Shown here piece after piece: positions 17,927 through 27,892 of a stretch of DNA of 64,000 nt (its first letter is position 1; every line of letters starts with the position of its first letter). Both the position numbers and the translations under genes were made by a program. The notes below the pieces were generated by a model. It ran no database searches, had not been told where the DNA came from, and saw only the letters and a program-made list of their open reading frames with translations. The DNA comes from Vreelandella stevensii S18214 (GTDB lineage: Bacteria; Pseudomonadota; Gammaproteobacteria; Pseudomonadales; Halomonadaceae), in contig NZ_AJTS01000013.1 in NCBI RefSeq assembly GCF_000275725.1, forward strand, positions 25,242-89,241. The letters run 5' to 3'.

Positions 17927-19081
17927 ATGAATTTTGAGCTGAGTGAAGACCAGATTGCCTTTGCCGATATGGCGCGGGGGTTTGCCCAGAACGAGCTGGA
18001 GCCCCACGCCGCTAAATGGGATGCCGAGGCTTTTTTCCCGGTGGACGTGATTCGCAAGGCAGGCGAACTGGGGTTCTGCTCCCTGTATGCCCCGGAGCGT
18101 GTGGGCGGGCTGGGGCTTTCGCGGCTGGATGCCAGCATTATTTTCGAGCAGCTCTCCATGGGCTGTACCTCCACTACGGCATACCTCACCATCCACAATA
18201 TGGTGACCTGGATGCTGGCGGATTTCGGCACGCCTGAAGCTGTGGAGCAGTGGGGCGAGCGTTTGGCGACCGGTGAGCTGCTGGGCTCCTACTGCCTGAC
18301 CGAGCCCAACGCAGGCTCCGACGCCGCATCGCTCAAGACCACCGCCCGGCGCGACGGTGAGCACTACGTGCTGAATGGCAGCAAGATGTTCATTTCCGGG
18401 GCAGGCAGCACCGATTTTCTGGTGGTAATGGCCCGTACCGGCGGCGAAGGGGCGGGCGGTGTGTCTGCCTTTGCCGTGGATGCCCAGAGTGACGGGATCA
18501 GCTACGGCCGCAAGGAAGACAAGATGGGCTGGAATAGCCAGCCCACCCGGATGATTACCTTCGAAGACGTGCGTGTGCCTGCCAGCCACCTGCTGGGTAA
18601 CGAAGGCGACGGCTTCAAGATCGCCATGAAGGGGTTGGACGGTGGACGCATCAATATTGCCACCTGCTCGATCGGCACCGCCCAGCAAGCGCTCAACAAA
18701 GCCCGTGAATACCTGCTGGAGCGCAAGCAGTTCGGCAAGCGACTGGCCGATTTCCAGGCCCTGCAGTTCCGTTTGGCCGACATGGTGACCGAGCTGGTGG
18801 CTGCCCGCCAACTGGTGCGCATGGCCGCGGCCAAGCTGGACGCTGGCCACCCGGATGCCACGGCCTACTGCGCCATGGCCAAGCGGTTTGCCACGGATGT
18901 AGGGTTCAAGGTGTGCGATGAAGCCTTGCAGCTTTACGGTGGCAATGGCTACATCAAGGAGTACCCCATGGAGCGCTACGTGCGTGACACCCGCGTGCAC
19001 CGCATTCTGGAAGGCACCAACGAGATCATGCGGCTGATCATATCCCGACGCGTGCTGGCCGATGGCGCCGCCGAACTGTAG
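17927..19081 (+). CDS. Acyl-CoA dehydrogenase, probably isobutyryl-CoA dehydrogenase
   Basis: A 384-residue FAD acyl-CoA dehydrogenase. Signatures include GSYCLTEPNAGSDAASLKT (FAD/substrate), GRINIATCSIGTAQQA and the C-terminal LQLYGGNGYIKEYPMERYVR with RILEGTNEIMRLII, which carries the likely catalytic Glu. It should oxidise isobutyryl-CoA to methacrylyl-CoA with electrons to ETF, in the valine pathway. The assignment rests on the next two genes, which are valine-pathway enzymes. Short-chain or 2-methylbutyryl-CoA dehydrogenase is the alternative. The ATG at 17927 matches the conserved N-terminus (MNFELSEDQ). Confidence 0.83.
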   Translation: MNFELSEDQIAFADMARGFAQNELEPHAAKWDAEAFFPVDVIRKAGELGFCSLYAPERVGGLGLSRLDASIIFEQLSMGCTSTTAYLTIHNMVTWMLADFGTPEAVEQWGERLATGELLGSYCLTEPNAGSDAASLKTTARRDGEHYVLNGSKMFISGAGSTDFLVVMARTGGEGAGGVSAFAVDAQSDGISYGRKEDKMGWNSQPTRMITFEDVRVPASHLLGNEGDGFKIAMKGLDGGRINIATCSIGTAQQALNKAREYLLERKQFGKRLADFQALQFRLADMVTELVAARQLVRMAAAKLDAGHPDATAYCAMAKRFATDVGFKVCDEALQLYGGNGYIKEYPMERYVRDTRVHRILEGTNEIMRLIISRRVLADGAAEL

Positions 19082-19112
19082 CCTTGGCACCCGAGCAGAT
19101 AAGGAAGAGGCA

Positions 19113-20228
19113 ATGAGTTGCGTACTGTTTGAAGAGCACACGACCCAGGACGGCCATGTGATCGGCGAGATCACGCTCAACGCCGAGCGTTCGCTGAATG
19201 CGCTGACCCTGGAGATGATCGACGCGCTGCTGCCCCGCTTGACCCAGTGGCAGGAGGATGAGCGTGTGGTGGCCATTCTGCTGGACAGCGCAGGCGAAAA
19301 AGCCTTCTGTGCAGGGGGCGACGTGGTCAATCTCTACAAGGCCATCACTGGCGATGGTGAGCCGGACTTCCCCGAGCGTTTCTTCGAGCGCGAATATCGG
19401 CTCGACTACCTGATGCACACCTTCGCCAAGCCGATTATCTGCTGGGGGCATGGCATCGTGATGGGCGGTGGCATGGGGCTGCTCAGTGCCAGCAGCCACC
19501 GTATCGTTACCGAAACGTCGCGACTGGCCATGCCGGAAGTGACCATTGGCCTGTACCCCGATGTGGGGGCCAGCTGGTTTCTCAATCGCCTGCCCAATGG
19601 TACCGGGCGTTTTCTGGCCATGACCGGTGGCCAGATCAATGCCCCCGATGCGCTGCATTTGGGTCTGGCAGATCGAGCAATTGCCAGCCACCACCGCGAG
19701 GCGTTGGCCCAGGCGCTGCTGGAAGCCCGCTGGGGAGAAGGGGAGCAAACCGACGCCCATGGCGTGGTCAACCGCGTGTTGCGCGAGTTGGAGCAGGCTT
19801 CTCAGGCAGCGTTTGCCGAGCTGGAAGCGCCTGTCTACAAGGCGTCTTCACTGATACGCGAGCTGATGGACCACGACACCGTCGAGCAGCAGGTGGCGGC
19901 GGTGCTGGGAGTCGACAGCGACGACCAGTGGTTCAGTAAAGCCCAGCGCACCCTGGCCCATGGCAGCCCGGTCTCTTTGCGGCTGATCGATGAGCAGCTC
20001 AAGCGCGCCCGGCACATGTCGCTGGCCGAAGTGTTCCAGTTCGAGCTGGCGCTTTCCGTGCAGTGCTGCCGCCATGAGGAGTTCCCCGAAGGCGTGCGTG
20101 CACTACTGGTCGACAAGGATGGCCAGCCGCGCTGGCGTTTCCCGGACGTGGCCTCGGTGCCGCCCAGCTTCATGGAGGAGTTGCTGTCATCCCCCTGGGA
20201 GACCAGCCCTCTGGCGGATCTTCAATAA
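19113..20228 (+). CDS. 3-hydroxyisobutyryl-CoA hydrolase
   Basis: A 371-residue protein of the HIBCH branch of the crotonase family, longer than hydratases. FCAGGDVVNLYKA near residue 65, GGGMGLLSASSHRIVTE near 115 and MPEVTIGLYPDVGASWFLNRL near 135 carry the oxyanion hole and catalytic Glu/Asp positions. It releases 3-hydroxyisobutyrate from its CoA ester. The ATG at 19113 follows a strong ribosome site (aaggaagagg) 31 bases after the dehydrogenase stop. Confidence 0.87.
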   Translation: MSCVLFEEHTTQDGHVIGEITLNAERSLNALTLEMIDALLPRLTQWQEDERVVAILLDSAGEKAFCAGGDVVNLYKAITGDGEPDFPERFFEREYRLDYLMHTFAKPIICWGHGIVMGGGMGLLSASSHRIVTETSRLAMPEVTIGLYPDVGASWFLNRLPNGTGRFLAMTGGQINAPDALHLGLADRAIASHHREALAQALLEARWGEGEQTDAHGVVNRVLRELEQASQAAFAELEAPVYKASSLIRELMDHDTVEQQVAAVLGVDSDDQWFSKAQRTLAHGSPVSLRLIDEQLKRARHMSLAEVFQFELALSVQCCRHEEFPEGVRALLVDKDGQPRWRFPDVASVPPSFMEELLSSPWETSPLADLQ

Positions 20229-20294
20229 CACGCGCTGTCTCTTTCGAGAGCGCTATTCAATCGACTGCTGACCAATCTCAACAAGGATAACAAT

Positions 20295-21191
20295 ATGACC
20301 AGCGTAGCCTTCATCGGCTTGGGTAATATGGGCGGCCCCATGGCAGCCAATCTCGTGAAAGCCGGTTTTCAAGTGCGGGCCTTCGACTTGGCTGCCGAGG
20401 CCTTGGAAACCGCCCGTGCCCAGGGCTGCGACACCGCCGCCACCGCCCAGGCCGCAGCGGCCGATGCCGATTTCGTGATCTCCATGCTGCCGGCGGGCAA
20501 GCATGTGCGGGGGCTGTACATGGAGGGCGACGCACCGCTGTTCGACGTCATCAAGGCGGGCGCCCTGGTCATCGACTGCTCGACCATCGACGCCGACACC
20601 GCGCGTCACGTCGCTGCCACTGGCGCTGAAAAGGGCATCGGCTTCGTGGATGCGCCAGTCTCCGGTGGCGTGGGCGGTGCCCAGGCGGGCACACTGACCT
20701 TCATCGTGGGCGGTTCGGAAGCCCAGTTCACTCAGGCGCAGCCCGTGCTGCAGGCCATGGGCAAGAACATCTTCCACGCCGGAGACCACGGGGCAGGGCA
20801 GGTGGCCAAGGTGTGCAACAACATGCTGCTCTCGATCCTCATGGCGGGCACCTGTGAAGCCATCAACATGGGGGTCAAGAACGGCCTGGACCCCGCCGTG
20901 CTGTCGGAAATCATGAAGCAGAGTTCCGGCGGCAACTGGGCGCTCAACGTCTACAACCCCTACCCGGGAGTCATGGAAAACGCTCCCGCCTCCAAAGGTT
21001 ATCAGGGCGGCTTCCAGGTGGATCTGATGATCAAGGACCTTGGCCTGGCCATGGATGTCAGCCAGCAAAGCGCCGCAGCCATTCCCATGGGCTCCGCCGC
21101 CCGAGCGCTGTTCACCTTGCACAAGGCGGGCGGCAACGGCAAACTCGATTTCTCCAGCCTGCTCAAGCTGTATCAGGATAAAAGCGAGTAG
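20295..21191 (+). CDS. mmsB: 3-hydroxyisobutyrate dehydrogenase
   Basis: A 298-residue beta-hydroxyacid dehydrogenase. The N-terminal NAD motif is FIGLGNMGGPMAANLVKAG, the substrate loop is DAPVSGGVGGAQAGTLTF, and the catalytic Lys lies in GAGQVAKVCNNMLL. It oxidises 3-hydroxyisobutyrate to methylmalonate semialdehyde. With the two genes before it (66-bp gap, clear AAGGA ribosome site) it forms a valine-branch operon. The semialdehyde dehydrogenase (mmsA) is not in the window. Confidence 0.92.
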   Translation: MTSVAFIGLGNMGGPMAANLVKAGFQVRAFDLAAEALETARAQGCDTAATAQAAAADADFVISMLPAGKHVRGLYMEGDAPLFDVIKAGALVIDCSTIDADTARHVAATGAEKGIGFVDAPVSGGVGGAQAGTLTFIVGGSEAQFTQAQPVLQAMGKNIFHAGDHGAGQVAKVCNNMLLSILMAGTCEAINMGVKNGLDPAVLSEIMKQSSGGNWALNVYNPYPGVMENAPASKGYQGGFQVDLMIKDLGLAMDVSQQSAAAIPMGSAARALFTLHKAGGNGKLDFSSLLKLYQDKSE

Positions 21192-21255
21192 TGAGTGGTA
21201 AAGAGTGAGGAGTGAGTCGTAAAAAGTGAGTCGTGAGTGTAGGCATATGGGTGGT

Positions 21256-21280
21256 GTGGGAGGCAGCTTTAGCTCGCGAC
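21256..21280 (+). repeat. REP-like extragenic palindrome, copy 1
   Basis: GTGGGAGGCAGCTTTAGCTCGCGAC, an imperfect palindrome (AGCTTTAGCT centre) of the GTGGGAG..GCTTTAGC..CGCGAC form common as REP/RAYT-type units. A related copy in the same orientation lies at 22106. Upstream (21190-21240) is a degenerate run of gtgagt-like words. Confidence 0.6.
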
Positions 21281-21390
21281 CTGTTGGCTAAGCCCTTGAC
21301 TAAACCCCTTGACCTGTAAACGTGCCATTCATCACTCACACCCACCCAAGGCACGCTCAACCACCGACTGCGCCAAACACAAGGACTGCC

Positions 21391-22017
21391 ATGATTACAC
21401 TTTGGGGCCGCAACAACTCCACCAACGTCAAGAAAGTGCTCTGGACACTGGAAGAGCTGCAACTGCCATACGAGCAGATCATGGCAGGCCTGCAACACGG
21501 GGTAAACGACACGCCGGAATACCTCGCCATGAACCCCAGTGGCCTGGTACCCCTGCTCAAGGATGACGCCACTCAAAGCCTGCTGTGGGAGTCCAACACC
21601 ATTCTTCGCTACCTGGCGGCGCAGTACGGCCCCAATCCGTTATGGATCGAGGCACCCGCCCAGCGGGCAAGCATGGAAAAGTGGATGGACTGGTCAACCA
21701 GTCTGCTCACGCCTGCCCATCGCACCATTCTGATGGGCTATGTACGCACCCCACCCGAGCAGCGCGACAGTCAGGTGCTCGATCCTGCCATCGCCACTTG
21801 TGAAAAACTTTTCGCTCAACTGGACACCACGTTGAGCCAGCAGCCCTGGTTCTCCGGCGAAGACTTCGGCCTGGCTGATATCGCCATCGCCCCGTTCACC
21901 TACAACCTCTTCAACAGCGGCCTCTCCTGGTCATCCTACCCCCATCTACAGCGCTGGACAGAGCAGCTCGCCGAACGCCCCGCGTACCGTAAGGTCGTGA
22001 TGATTCCTGTGACGTGA
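21391..22017 (+). CDS. Glutathione S-transferase
   Basis: A 208-residue soluble GST. The N-terminal thioredoxin-like domain begins [23 protein letters not shown] (likely catalytic Ser/Asn region NNSTNVKK), with a glutathione-contact segment [16 protein letters not shown] near residue 65. A helical C-domain follows with [14 protein letters not shown]. It should conjugate or reduce electrophiles with glutathione in the cytoplasm. The ATG at 21391 is the family N-terminus. It is bracketed by two REP-like units, so it is transcribed alone or mobilised as a unit. Confidence 0.86.
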   Translation: MITLWGRNNSTNVKKVLWTLEELQLPYEQIMAGLQHGVNDTPEYLAMNPSGLVPLLKDDATQSLLWESNTILRYLAAQYGPNPLWIEAPAQRASMEKWMDWSTSLLTPAHRTILMGYVRTPPEQRDSQVLDPAIATCEKLFAQLDTTLSQQPWFSGEDFGLADIAIAPFTYNLFNSGLSWSSYPHLQRWTEQLAERPAYRKVVMIPVT

Positions 22018-22105
22018 AGGAAGGGGGGCGCAACTGCCGGGGCCGCTGTCGCAATGCTCAATCAATCTATTGGCCGTTGGTACAGCACTCACATTGGGTG
22101 CGTTT

Positions 22106-22130
22106 GTGGGAGGACGCTTTAGCGCGCGAC
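22106..22130 (+). repeat. REP-like extragenic palindrome, copy 2
   Basis: GTGGGAGGACGCTTTAGCGCGCGAC, matching the copy at 21256 except for compensating changes in the stem (GCTTTAGC arms altered together), as expected when a DNA hairpin is conserved. Same orientation, on the other side of the GST gene. Confidence 0.6.
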
Positions 22131-22151
22131 GATCAAACCACCCAAACCCAA

Positions 22152-23072
22152 TTAAAACCCCGCCTCCAGCAACACCAGCTCCTGATCCAACCCCTTCAAC
22201 ACCTCACACCCCAGCCCATGCCGTTCCGCGCTCTGAATCAACGGCCCCAAAATAGCGCTGCGCTCGGTAAGCCGCTTCGCCTCCACATCCTGCAACATCG
22301 AAGCCTTGTTATTTGCGGTGTTTTCTACCACCTGCCACACCAGCGCCAGCCAAGCGGCTTTCCCTTCACCACCGTTTGGCGGTGCAATACCTTCTTTTTC
22401 TAGAATCGTCGCCACTTCCTCTACCACAGCTATCACACGGCCTGAGTAGGCATCGCTGCGCAACGCTCCATTACGCACACCATGCAGGGCTACCAACGGG
22501 TTGATTGCCGCGTTCACCGCTAATTTCTGCCATAGGCGGCTGCGAATATCACCTACCGCCGTGGCGGTAAATCCGGCGTTACTCAGCAGTGCTGCCAGGG
22601 TGGTCGCTAATGCTGTGTGCTGATTGTCCAAATCCCCCACAAACGTAGGCCCGCGACCAGCGTGGACGACACTGTCATCGCCGGTTACATAAGCGCCTTG
22701 CGTGGTCGTCGCGCACAGTACCGGGCCGTGCCACGTTTGGCTGATGCGCGGCTGGGCATAAAAACCGTTTTGCCATAGCACCAGGGGAGTCGAGGAGGGC
22801 AGTACGCTGGCTACACTCGCCAGCGACGCCTCGGCAACAATCGCTTTGGTAGTGATGTGCACGAAAGCTGGCGGTGCCGCCGCACCAGCCGCCAATCGTT
22901 CAGCGGTGAACGAAGGTAAGTGTTGCGCACGTGTTTCGCCTTCCGGCGTGGTCAGTATTTGCTGGCCAGGCAGTGGGCGGCGGCCAATGACGGCCACCTC
23001 AGTAAGCGGTGCCAGTGAGTGTGCCAACAAGCGGCCAATGGCCCCGGGGCCAAGAATCCAGTGGGTGGTCAT
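22152..23072 (-). CDS. Ketopantoate reductase-like NADPH-dependent 2-oxoacid reductase
   Basis: A 306-residue protein of the PanE/ApbA family. The N-terminal dinucleotide motif is GPGAIGRLL, with a second conserved segment HITTKAIV carrying the catalytic Lys region and a C-terminal domain starting LWQKLAVNAAINPLVALHG with the family Lys/Asn. It could reduce 2-dehydropantoate to pantoate for CoA synthesis. Other 2-oxoacid substrates are possible since this family has paralogues. It is transcribed alone, convergent with the GST gene. Confidence 0.82.
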   Translation of the reverse strand: MTTHWILGPGAIGRLLAHSLAPLTEVAVIGRRPLPGQQILTTPEGETRAQHLPSFTAERLAAGAAAPPAFVHITTKAIVAEASLASVASVLPSSTPLVLWQNGFYAQPRISQTWHGPVLCATTTQGAYVTGDDSVVHAGRGPTFVGDLDNQHTALATTLAALLSNAGFTATAVGDIRSRLWQKLAVNAAINPLVALHGVRNGALRSDAYSGRVIAVVEEVATILEKEGIAPPNGGEGKAAWLALVWQVVENTANNKASMLQDVEAKRLTERSAILGPLIQSAERHGLGCEVLKGLDQELVLLEAGF

Positions 23073-23153
23073 GGTTATACGTCTTTATCAGGGACTTGTT
23101 GGCGTCATGGCGAACCTGACCGGGTGGTGATGTGTAGCAAAGAGAAATGAGCG

Positions 23154-23678
23154 CTAGCTCGGCGCGTTGCCCAGGCTGACCAGCCGCTCACGACTCAGAG
23201 TGAGGTCTTCGTTTTTGTTCACACCAATGCCCTGGTCGATGATCTCTTGGGCGATCTGCTGTGCCTCTTCCAATGAGTGCATTACGAAGGTGCCGCACTG
23301 ATATTCATTGAGTTCGGGAATGTCTTCCATGCGTTTGACGGCCAGCACGTCGTGCATGGCGGCCAGCCAGGCTTCGCTGACGCGGGATTCGCTGGGGCTT
23401 CCCAATAGGCTCATGTAGAAGCCAGTGCGGCAGCCCATGGGCGAAATGTCGATGATCTCGACGTGCTCGTCATTGAGATGCTGGCGCATGAAGCCTGCGA
23501 ATAGATGTTCCAGCGTGTGAATGCCCTTTTCGCCCATCATAGTGTCATTGGGCTTGTTGAAGCGCAGGTCGAAAACGGTGATGGTGTCGCCGGAAGGCGA
23601 AGTCATGGTTTTGGCAACCCGCACGGCGGGGGCATTCATGATGGTGTGGTCGACGGTAAAACTATCAAGTAGTGGCAT
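23154..23678 (-). CDS. luxS: S-ribosylhomocysteine lyase, AI-2 synthase
   Basis: A 174-residue LuxS. The metal-binding HTLEH (HxxEH) motif lies near residue 54, the catalytic Cys in GCRTGFY near 84 and the third metal ligand in EYQCGTF near 126. It cleaves S-ribosylhomocysteine to homocysteine and DPD, the AI-2 precursor, and so recycles S-adenosylhomocysteine. The ATG at 23678 gives the canonical N-terminus [11 protein letters not shown] with a GGAGG ribosome site; an upstream in-frame extension has no support. Confidence 0.95.
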   Translation of the reverse strand: MPLLDSFTVDHTIMNAPAVRVAKTMTSPSGDTITVFDLRFNKPNDTMMGEKGIHTLEHLFAGFMRQHLNDEHVEIIDISPMGCRTGFYMSLLGSPSESRVSEAWLAAMHDVLAVKRMEDIPELNEYQCGTFVMHSLEEAQQIAQEIIDQGIGVNKNEDLTLSRERLVSLGNAPS

Positions 23679-23822
23679 GTTGCCTCCAGGTGACGGTAAA
23701 CGGTATGGCATGGTACCACGATAGCCACTGGCCAGCGGCTCACGGGCTTCTCGTGGTTGGGGGTCCACCCGCTCCCGCTGGCGCTTCAGTCGTGAATGAG
23801 ATAGATCAATCAGTCTCTGCTT

Positions 23823-25838
23823 TCATACCGTTTCTTCTGTGTGGATGGGAGCGCGAAGGCGTTGTAGGCGTTCGGCTTGCGCCCGTTGCCGCGCTGCAAG
23901 GTCGGGGGGCTGGGTATGATCTGCCAACAGGCGGATGGCCGCATCTACCTGCAACGTTCCCAGTTCCGTGCCGTCCCGTTGACGCAGAGTGACGCTACCT
24001 TCCGCAGCTTCGCGTTTGCCGACGATCAGCAGAAACGGTAGGCATTGCAGCGTCTGTTCACGGATTTTATAGCCGATCTTCTCATTGCGAACGTCAGCGT
24101 GAGCGCGAATGCCTGCGCCGCAAAGAGCTTCTGCCAGCGTAGTGGCATAGTCCGCCTGCGCCTCGGTGATCGACAGAACGACCGCTTGTCGAGGGGCCAG
24201 CCAGGGCGGCAGCTTGCCAGCATGATGCTCGATCAGAATGCCCATGAAACGCTCCAGAGAGCCGAACAGCGCGCGGTGTAAAAGTACCGGACGCTGCCGT
24301 TGGCCCTGTTCGTCGATGTAGTCGAGGCCGAAGCGCTCGGGAAGGTTCATGTCCACTTGCAAAGTGCCGCATTGCCAGTCGCGGCCAATGGCATCACGCA
24401 GCACGAACTCCAGCTTGGGGCCGTAGAAGGCCCCCTCGCCGGGGTTGATCTGGTACGGCAGGTCCATGCTGTCGAGGGACGTGGTCAGCGCGTCCTCGAG
24501 CTGATCCCATAGGGCATCACTGCCCATGCGGTTGGTGGGACGGGTAGACAGTTTCAGATTCACGTCTTCGAAACCGAACTCGCGATAGATATCGAGCACC
24601 AGCGCCACGACGCGGCGGCACTCTTCGTTCATTTGCGCGGGGGTGCAGTAGATATGGGCATCGTCCTGGGTGAAGTGCCGAACACGCAGCAGCCCGTGGA
24701 GCGCCCCCGAAGGCTCGTAACGATGTACCTTGCCAAACTCTCCCATGCGAATGGGCAGGTCTCGATAGCTCTTCAGACCGTGACGAAACAGCAGCACACT
24801 GCCGGGGCAGTTCATGGGTTTGAGTGCCAGGGCACGGCCGTCTTCCGTGTTCGTGGTGAACATGTGCTCCTGATAGTTGTGCCAGTGCCCAGAGGTTTCC
24901 CATAGGCTGCGGTCCATCATGTCGGGCGTATTGACCTCGACGTAGCCACTGCTCTGCTGGCGGCGTCGCATGTAGCTGATCAATGTCTGCAGTACCGTCC
25001 AGCCATCGGGGTGCCAGAAGACCGAGCCCGGGGCTTCTTCTTGAAAGTGGAAGAGCCCAAGCTGGCGCCCCAGGCGCCGGTGGTCGCGTTTTTCTGCTTC
25101 TTCCAGGCGTTGCAGATGCGCCTTGAGCGCCTTGCGGTCTGCCCAGGCAGTGCCGTAGATACGCTGCAACTGTGCGTTGCGTGCGTCACCTCGCCAATAG
25201 GCCCCCGACAGTTTGGTCAGCGTAAAGTGCTTGAGAAACCGGGTGTTGGGCACGTGGGGGCCGCGGCACATGTCGACGTATTCCTGATGGAAGTAGAGCC
25301 CCAGATAGTGTTCATCCGGCAGCTCTTCGATCAAGCGCTGCTTATAGCTTTCGCCACGCTGACGAAAGAGCGTTAGCGCGTCATCTCTGGCAACACGCTG
25401 CTTGCCGACCTCGTACTCCTGGTCGATCAGCGCTTTCATGCGCGTTTCGATGGCGGCCATATCCTCCGGCGTGAAGGGGCGCGCGTAGGCAATATCGTAA
25501 TAGAAGCCATCTTCGATGACGGGGCCGATCACCATTTCAGCTTCTGGGTAGAGCTGTTTGACGGCGTGCCCAAGCAGATGAGCGCAGGAGTGGCGGATGA
25601 TATCGAGACCGTCAGGATCCTGATCGGTAATGACGACAACCTCGGCATCCTGGGTGATGGGATCGCAGGCATCGACCCACTCGCCGTTGACGCGGCCGGC
25701 CAACGTGCGGCGTGCCAGGCCCGGGCCAATGGCAGCGGCTACGTTGGCCACGCTGGTAGGAGATGCCAACTGGAGCTGTTGCTGGTCCGGCAGGGTGATC
25801 GTGACGAGTGTGTCTGGCGCCTGGGGCGTATGGGGCAT
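23823..25838 (-). CDS. thrS: Threonyl-tRNA synthetase
   Basis: A class II synthetase of 671 residues with all domains: N-terminal TGS ([11 protein letters not shown]..), editing domain with [12 protein letters not shown] and [12 protein letters not shown], catalytic core with motif 2 ([25 protein letters not shown]) and motif 3 ([13 protein letters not shown]), and C-terminal anticodon domain. The zinc ligands are present (Cys in MNCPG, His in QDDAH, His in LHRA). A GTG at 25895 would add 19 residues and overlap cysS; the ATG at 25838, 41 bases after the cysS stop, is preferred. The usual neighbours infC-rpmI-rplT are absent and cysS is its partner, so it may be a second copy. Confidence 0.93.
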   Translation of the reverse strand: MPHTPQAPDTLVTITLPDQQQLQLASPTSVANVAAAIGPGLARRTLAGRVNGEWVDACDPITQDAEVVVITDQDPDGLDIIRHSCAHLLGHAVKQLYPEAEMVIGPVIEDGFYYDIAYARPFTPEDMAAIETRMKALIDQEYEVGKQRVARDDALTLFRQRGESYKQRLIEELPDEHYLGLYFHQEYVDMCRGPHVPNTRFLKHFTLTKLSGAYWRGDARNAQLQRIYGTAWADRKALKAHLQRLEEAEKRDHRRLGRQLGLFHFQEEAPGSVFWHPDGWTVLQTLISYMRRRQQSSGYVEVNTPDMMDRSLWETSGHWHNYQEHMFTTNTEDGRALALKPMNCPGSVLLFRHGLKSYRDLPIRMGEFGKVHRYEPSGALHGLLRVRHFTQDDAHIYCTPAQMNEECRRVVALVLDIYREFGFEDVNLKLSTRPTNRMGSDALWDQLEDALTTSLDSMDLPYQINPGEGAFYGPKLEFVLRDAIGRDWQCGTLQVDMNLPERFGLDYIDEQGQRQRPVLLHRALFGSLERFMGILIEHHAGKLPPWLAPRQAVVLSITEAQADYATTLAEALCGAGIRAHADVRNEKIGYKIREQTLQCLPFLLIVGKREAAEGSVTLRQRDGTELGTLQVDAAIRLLADHTQPPDLAARQRAQAERLQRLRAPIHTEETV

Positions 25839-25879
25839 GTGGAGCTTCTCATGGTCAGTGGTAACGGGCGGAGTAACGT

Positions 25880-27244
25880 TCAGTGTGGCTGCCACCGGGG
25901 GCCTTCGGGGGTGTCGCGTACCTCGGCACCCAGTTGCCAGATGGCATCACGCAGCGCATCCGCCCGAGCGAAGTCGCCCTGTCGCCGGGCTTCTGCACGC
26001 TCCGCCATGAGTGTTTCTATCTGCCGGGCGGGTAGCGCTGGTTGAGAGGGAGCCAGCGCGCGTGTAGGCGTTTGTTGCAGGAGCCCAAGCAACCGCGCCG
26101 ACGCTAGTAGCTTGCCCTTGGCGCGTGCCCGCTGGGTATCGTTGTCGGCATCTTCCAGCGCGCTGCGCAGTTCTTGAAGGCGAGTAAGCGCCTCAGAGAC
26201 GTTGAGGTCGCTTCGTAGCGCCTCCAGCAGTCTGGTGTCCGGCTGAGCGGAATGTTCGACGGCCAGCGTTTCTACCTCTGCCAGGGGGCGATAGAGCCGG
26301 GTCAAGGTGTGGCGTGCTCGTGACAGGCGCTCGTCATTCCAGTCCAGTGGGCGGCGGTAGTGGGTCGAAAGCAGAGCCAGACGGATCGCTTCGCCAGGGG
26401 CCTGGGAGAGCAGGTCGCGCACGAGCAGAACATTGCCCAGAGACTTCGACATTTTTTGTCCATCCACCGTGACAAAACTGTTGTGTACCCAGGTATGGCA
26501 ATACAGCGTGTCGTGAGCGCACGTCCCTTGGGCAATTTCGTTTTCGTGGTGGGGGAAGATCAGATCCTGACCTCCACCGTGAATATCGATGGTCGTTCCC
26601 AGGTGCTGTCCGATCATGGCGCTGCACTCCACGTGCCAGCCGGGACGACCACGCCCCCAAGGGCTGTCCCAGCCGGGTTGATCCGGCGCAGAGGGTTTCC
26701 ACAAGACGAAGTCCAGAGGGTCGCGTTTGTAGGGAGCGACCTCTACCCTGGCGCCCGCCAACATGTCGTCAGGGCGACGCCGTGAGAGTGCGCCATACGC
26801 CTGATAAGACGCAACGTGAAAAAGCACATGCCCCTGAGCTACGTAGGCATGTCCGCGTTCGATCAGCGTTTCGATCAGTGTCACGATGGCGGGAATGTGG
26901 TCCGTTACTCGGGGCTCCAGATCGGGAGCCAGCACGCCCAGCGCTTGCATGTCTTCATGGTAAGCGGCAATGAAACGCTCCGTGATGGTGTGAATGGGCA
27001 CATTAGCAGCCGAGGCGGCCGCGTTGATCTTGTCATCCACATCGGTGAAGTTGCGCGCATAAATCACCTTTGGGTAGTCGTGACGCAGCACGCGAGAGAG
27101 CAGATCGAACACGACGGCAGGACGCGCATTACCGATATGCGCGTAGTTGTAGACAGTTGGGCCGCATACGTAGAGCGTCACCTGATCGGGCCGTTGGGTA
27201 CGCAAGCGTTCGCGTTGGCGCGTCAGCGTGTTGAAGAGTTCCAT
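25880..27244 (-). CDS. cysS: Cysteinyl-tRNA synthetase
   Basis: A 454-residue class I synthetase. The HIGH-like motif [17 protein letters not shown] includes the first zinc Cys, the second zinc site is WHVECSAM, the His/Glu ligands are in [10 protein letters not shown], and the KMSKS loop is [10 protein letters not shown]. It charges tRNA-Cys. It is placed first in a cysS-thrS transcription unit. All zinc ligands are intact, so this is not a zinc-free variant by ligand loss. Whether it is the sole cysS of the genome cannot be told from the window. Confidence 0.94.
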   Translation of the reverse strand: MELFNTLTRQRERLRTQRPDQVTLYVCGPTVYNYAHIGNARPAVVFDLLSRVLRHDYPKVIYARNFTDVDDKINAAASAANVPIHTITERFIAAYHEDMQALGVLAPDLEPRVTDHIPAIVTLIETLIERGHAYVAQGHVLFHVASYQAYGALSRRRPDDMLAGARVEVAPYKRDPLDFVLWKPSAPDQPGWDSPWGRGRPGWHVECSAMIGQHLGTTIDIHGGGQDLIFPHHENEIAQGTCAHDTLYCHTWVHNSFVTVDGQKMSKSLGNVLLVRDLLSQAPGEAIRLALLSTHYRRPLDWNDERLSRARHTLTRLYRPLAEVETLAVEHSAQPDTRLLEALRSDLNVSEALTRLQELRSALEDADNDTQRARAKGKLLASARLLGLLQQTPTRALAPSQPALPARQIETLMAERAEARRQGDFARADALRDAIWQLGAEVRDTPEGPRWQPH

Positions 27245-27263
27245 GGATGTCCTGTGTTAAAGG

Positions 27264-27300
27264 GCTATGTCAACGAGCTATGTCAACGAGCTATGGGTCA
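27264..27300. repeat. Short tandem repeat in front of cysS
   Basis: Two exact 13-bp copies of GCTATGTCAACGA followed by a partial third (GCTATGGGTCA), 20 bp upstream of the cysS start in the leader region. Function unknown; it could be replication slippage or affect leader folding. Confidence 0.6.
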
Positions 27301-27517
27301 AAATTAATGGCCATTGACAGTTAAATTAATAAGCTAGCTACCTATTGGGCATAACCTTGCAATTTGCTTCAATTTACGCACATGCACTTGCGACCTCAAA
27401 ATGCAACGTAAGCCCCGAATATCTCCATTATTGTCGCCGCCAGCCTTAGTTACAGCTGCTATGATGAATGAGATCGAAAACTGAAATCCCCCACTAGAAT
27501 TGTTGACTGGAGTCAAA

Positions 27518-27892
27518 ATGAATAAAAAGCGGCCGGTTAATCTTGATATTCGAACCATTCAGCTTCCTCTCACGGCGCTTACATCGATTCTGCACCGGAT
27601 TTCAGGAATTATGCTCTTTATTTTTCTGGGACTGATACTGTATATGCTGAGCAAATCGTTGGAGTCAGAAAAGGGTTTTAATGAAGTCAAGGAGATTTTT
27701 TCTTCACCTTTCGGCAAAGTTAGTTTCTGGTTGGTATACTCTTCATTTATTTATCATCTCGTAGCCGGAATTCGACACCTAGTTATGGATGTGGGTGTTG
27801 GTCATACTTTGAAAGGCAGCAATCGCGCCTCTACTATTGTTTTAGTAGTGTCGGGTGTTTTAATGGTTGCTGGCGCCGTATGGATTTGGTAG
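27518..27892 (+). CDS. sdhC: Orphan succinate dehydrogenase cytochrome b556 subunit
   Basis: A complete 124-residue SdhC: N-terminus MNKKRPVNLDIRTIQLPLTA, quinone-site segment SILHRISG (Ser and Arg positions kept), haem-ligand segment YHLVAGIRHLVMDVG and three membrane helices. In complex II it anchors SdhAB and binds haem and ubiquinone with SdhD. No sdhD, sdhA or sdhB follows; instead 860 bp of non-coding DNA. The gene is markedly more AT-rich than its neighbours, suggesting transfer. The ATG at 27518 follows a GGAG site (actggagtcaaa). Confidence 0.88.
   Translation: MNKKRPVNLDIRTIQLPLTALTSILHRISGIMLFIFLGLILYMLSKSLESEKGFNEVKEIFSSPFGKVSFWLVYSSFIYHLVAGIRHLVMDVGVGHTLKGSNRASTIVLVVSGVLMVAGAVWIW

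Noticed and set aside
27245-27517. Possible Zur box in front of cysS
   Set aside because: Looked for because of the zinc hypothesis; no TGTTATA..TATAACA-like palindrome is present in the leader.
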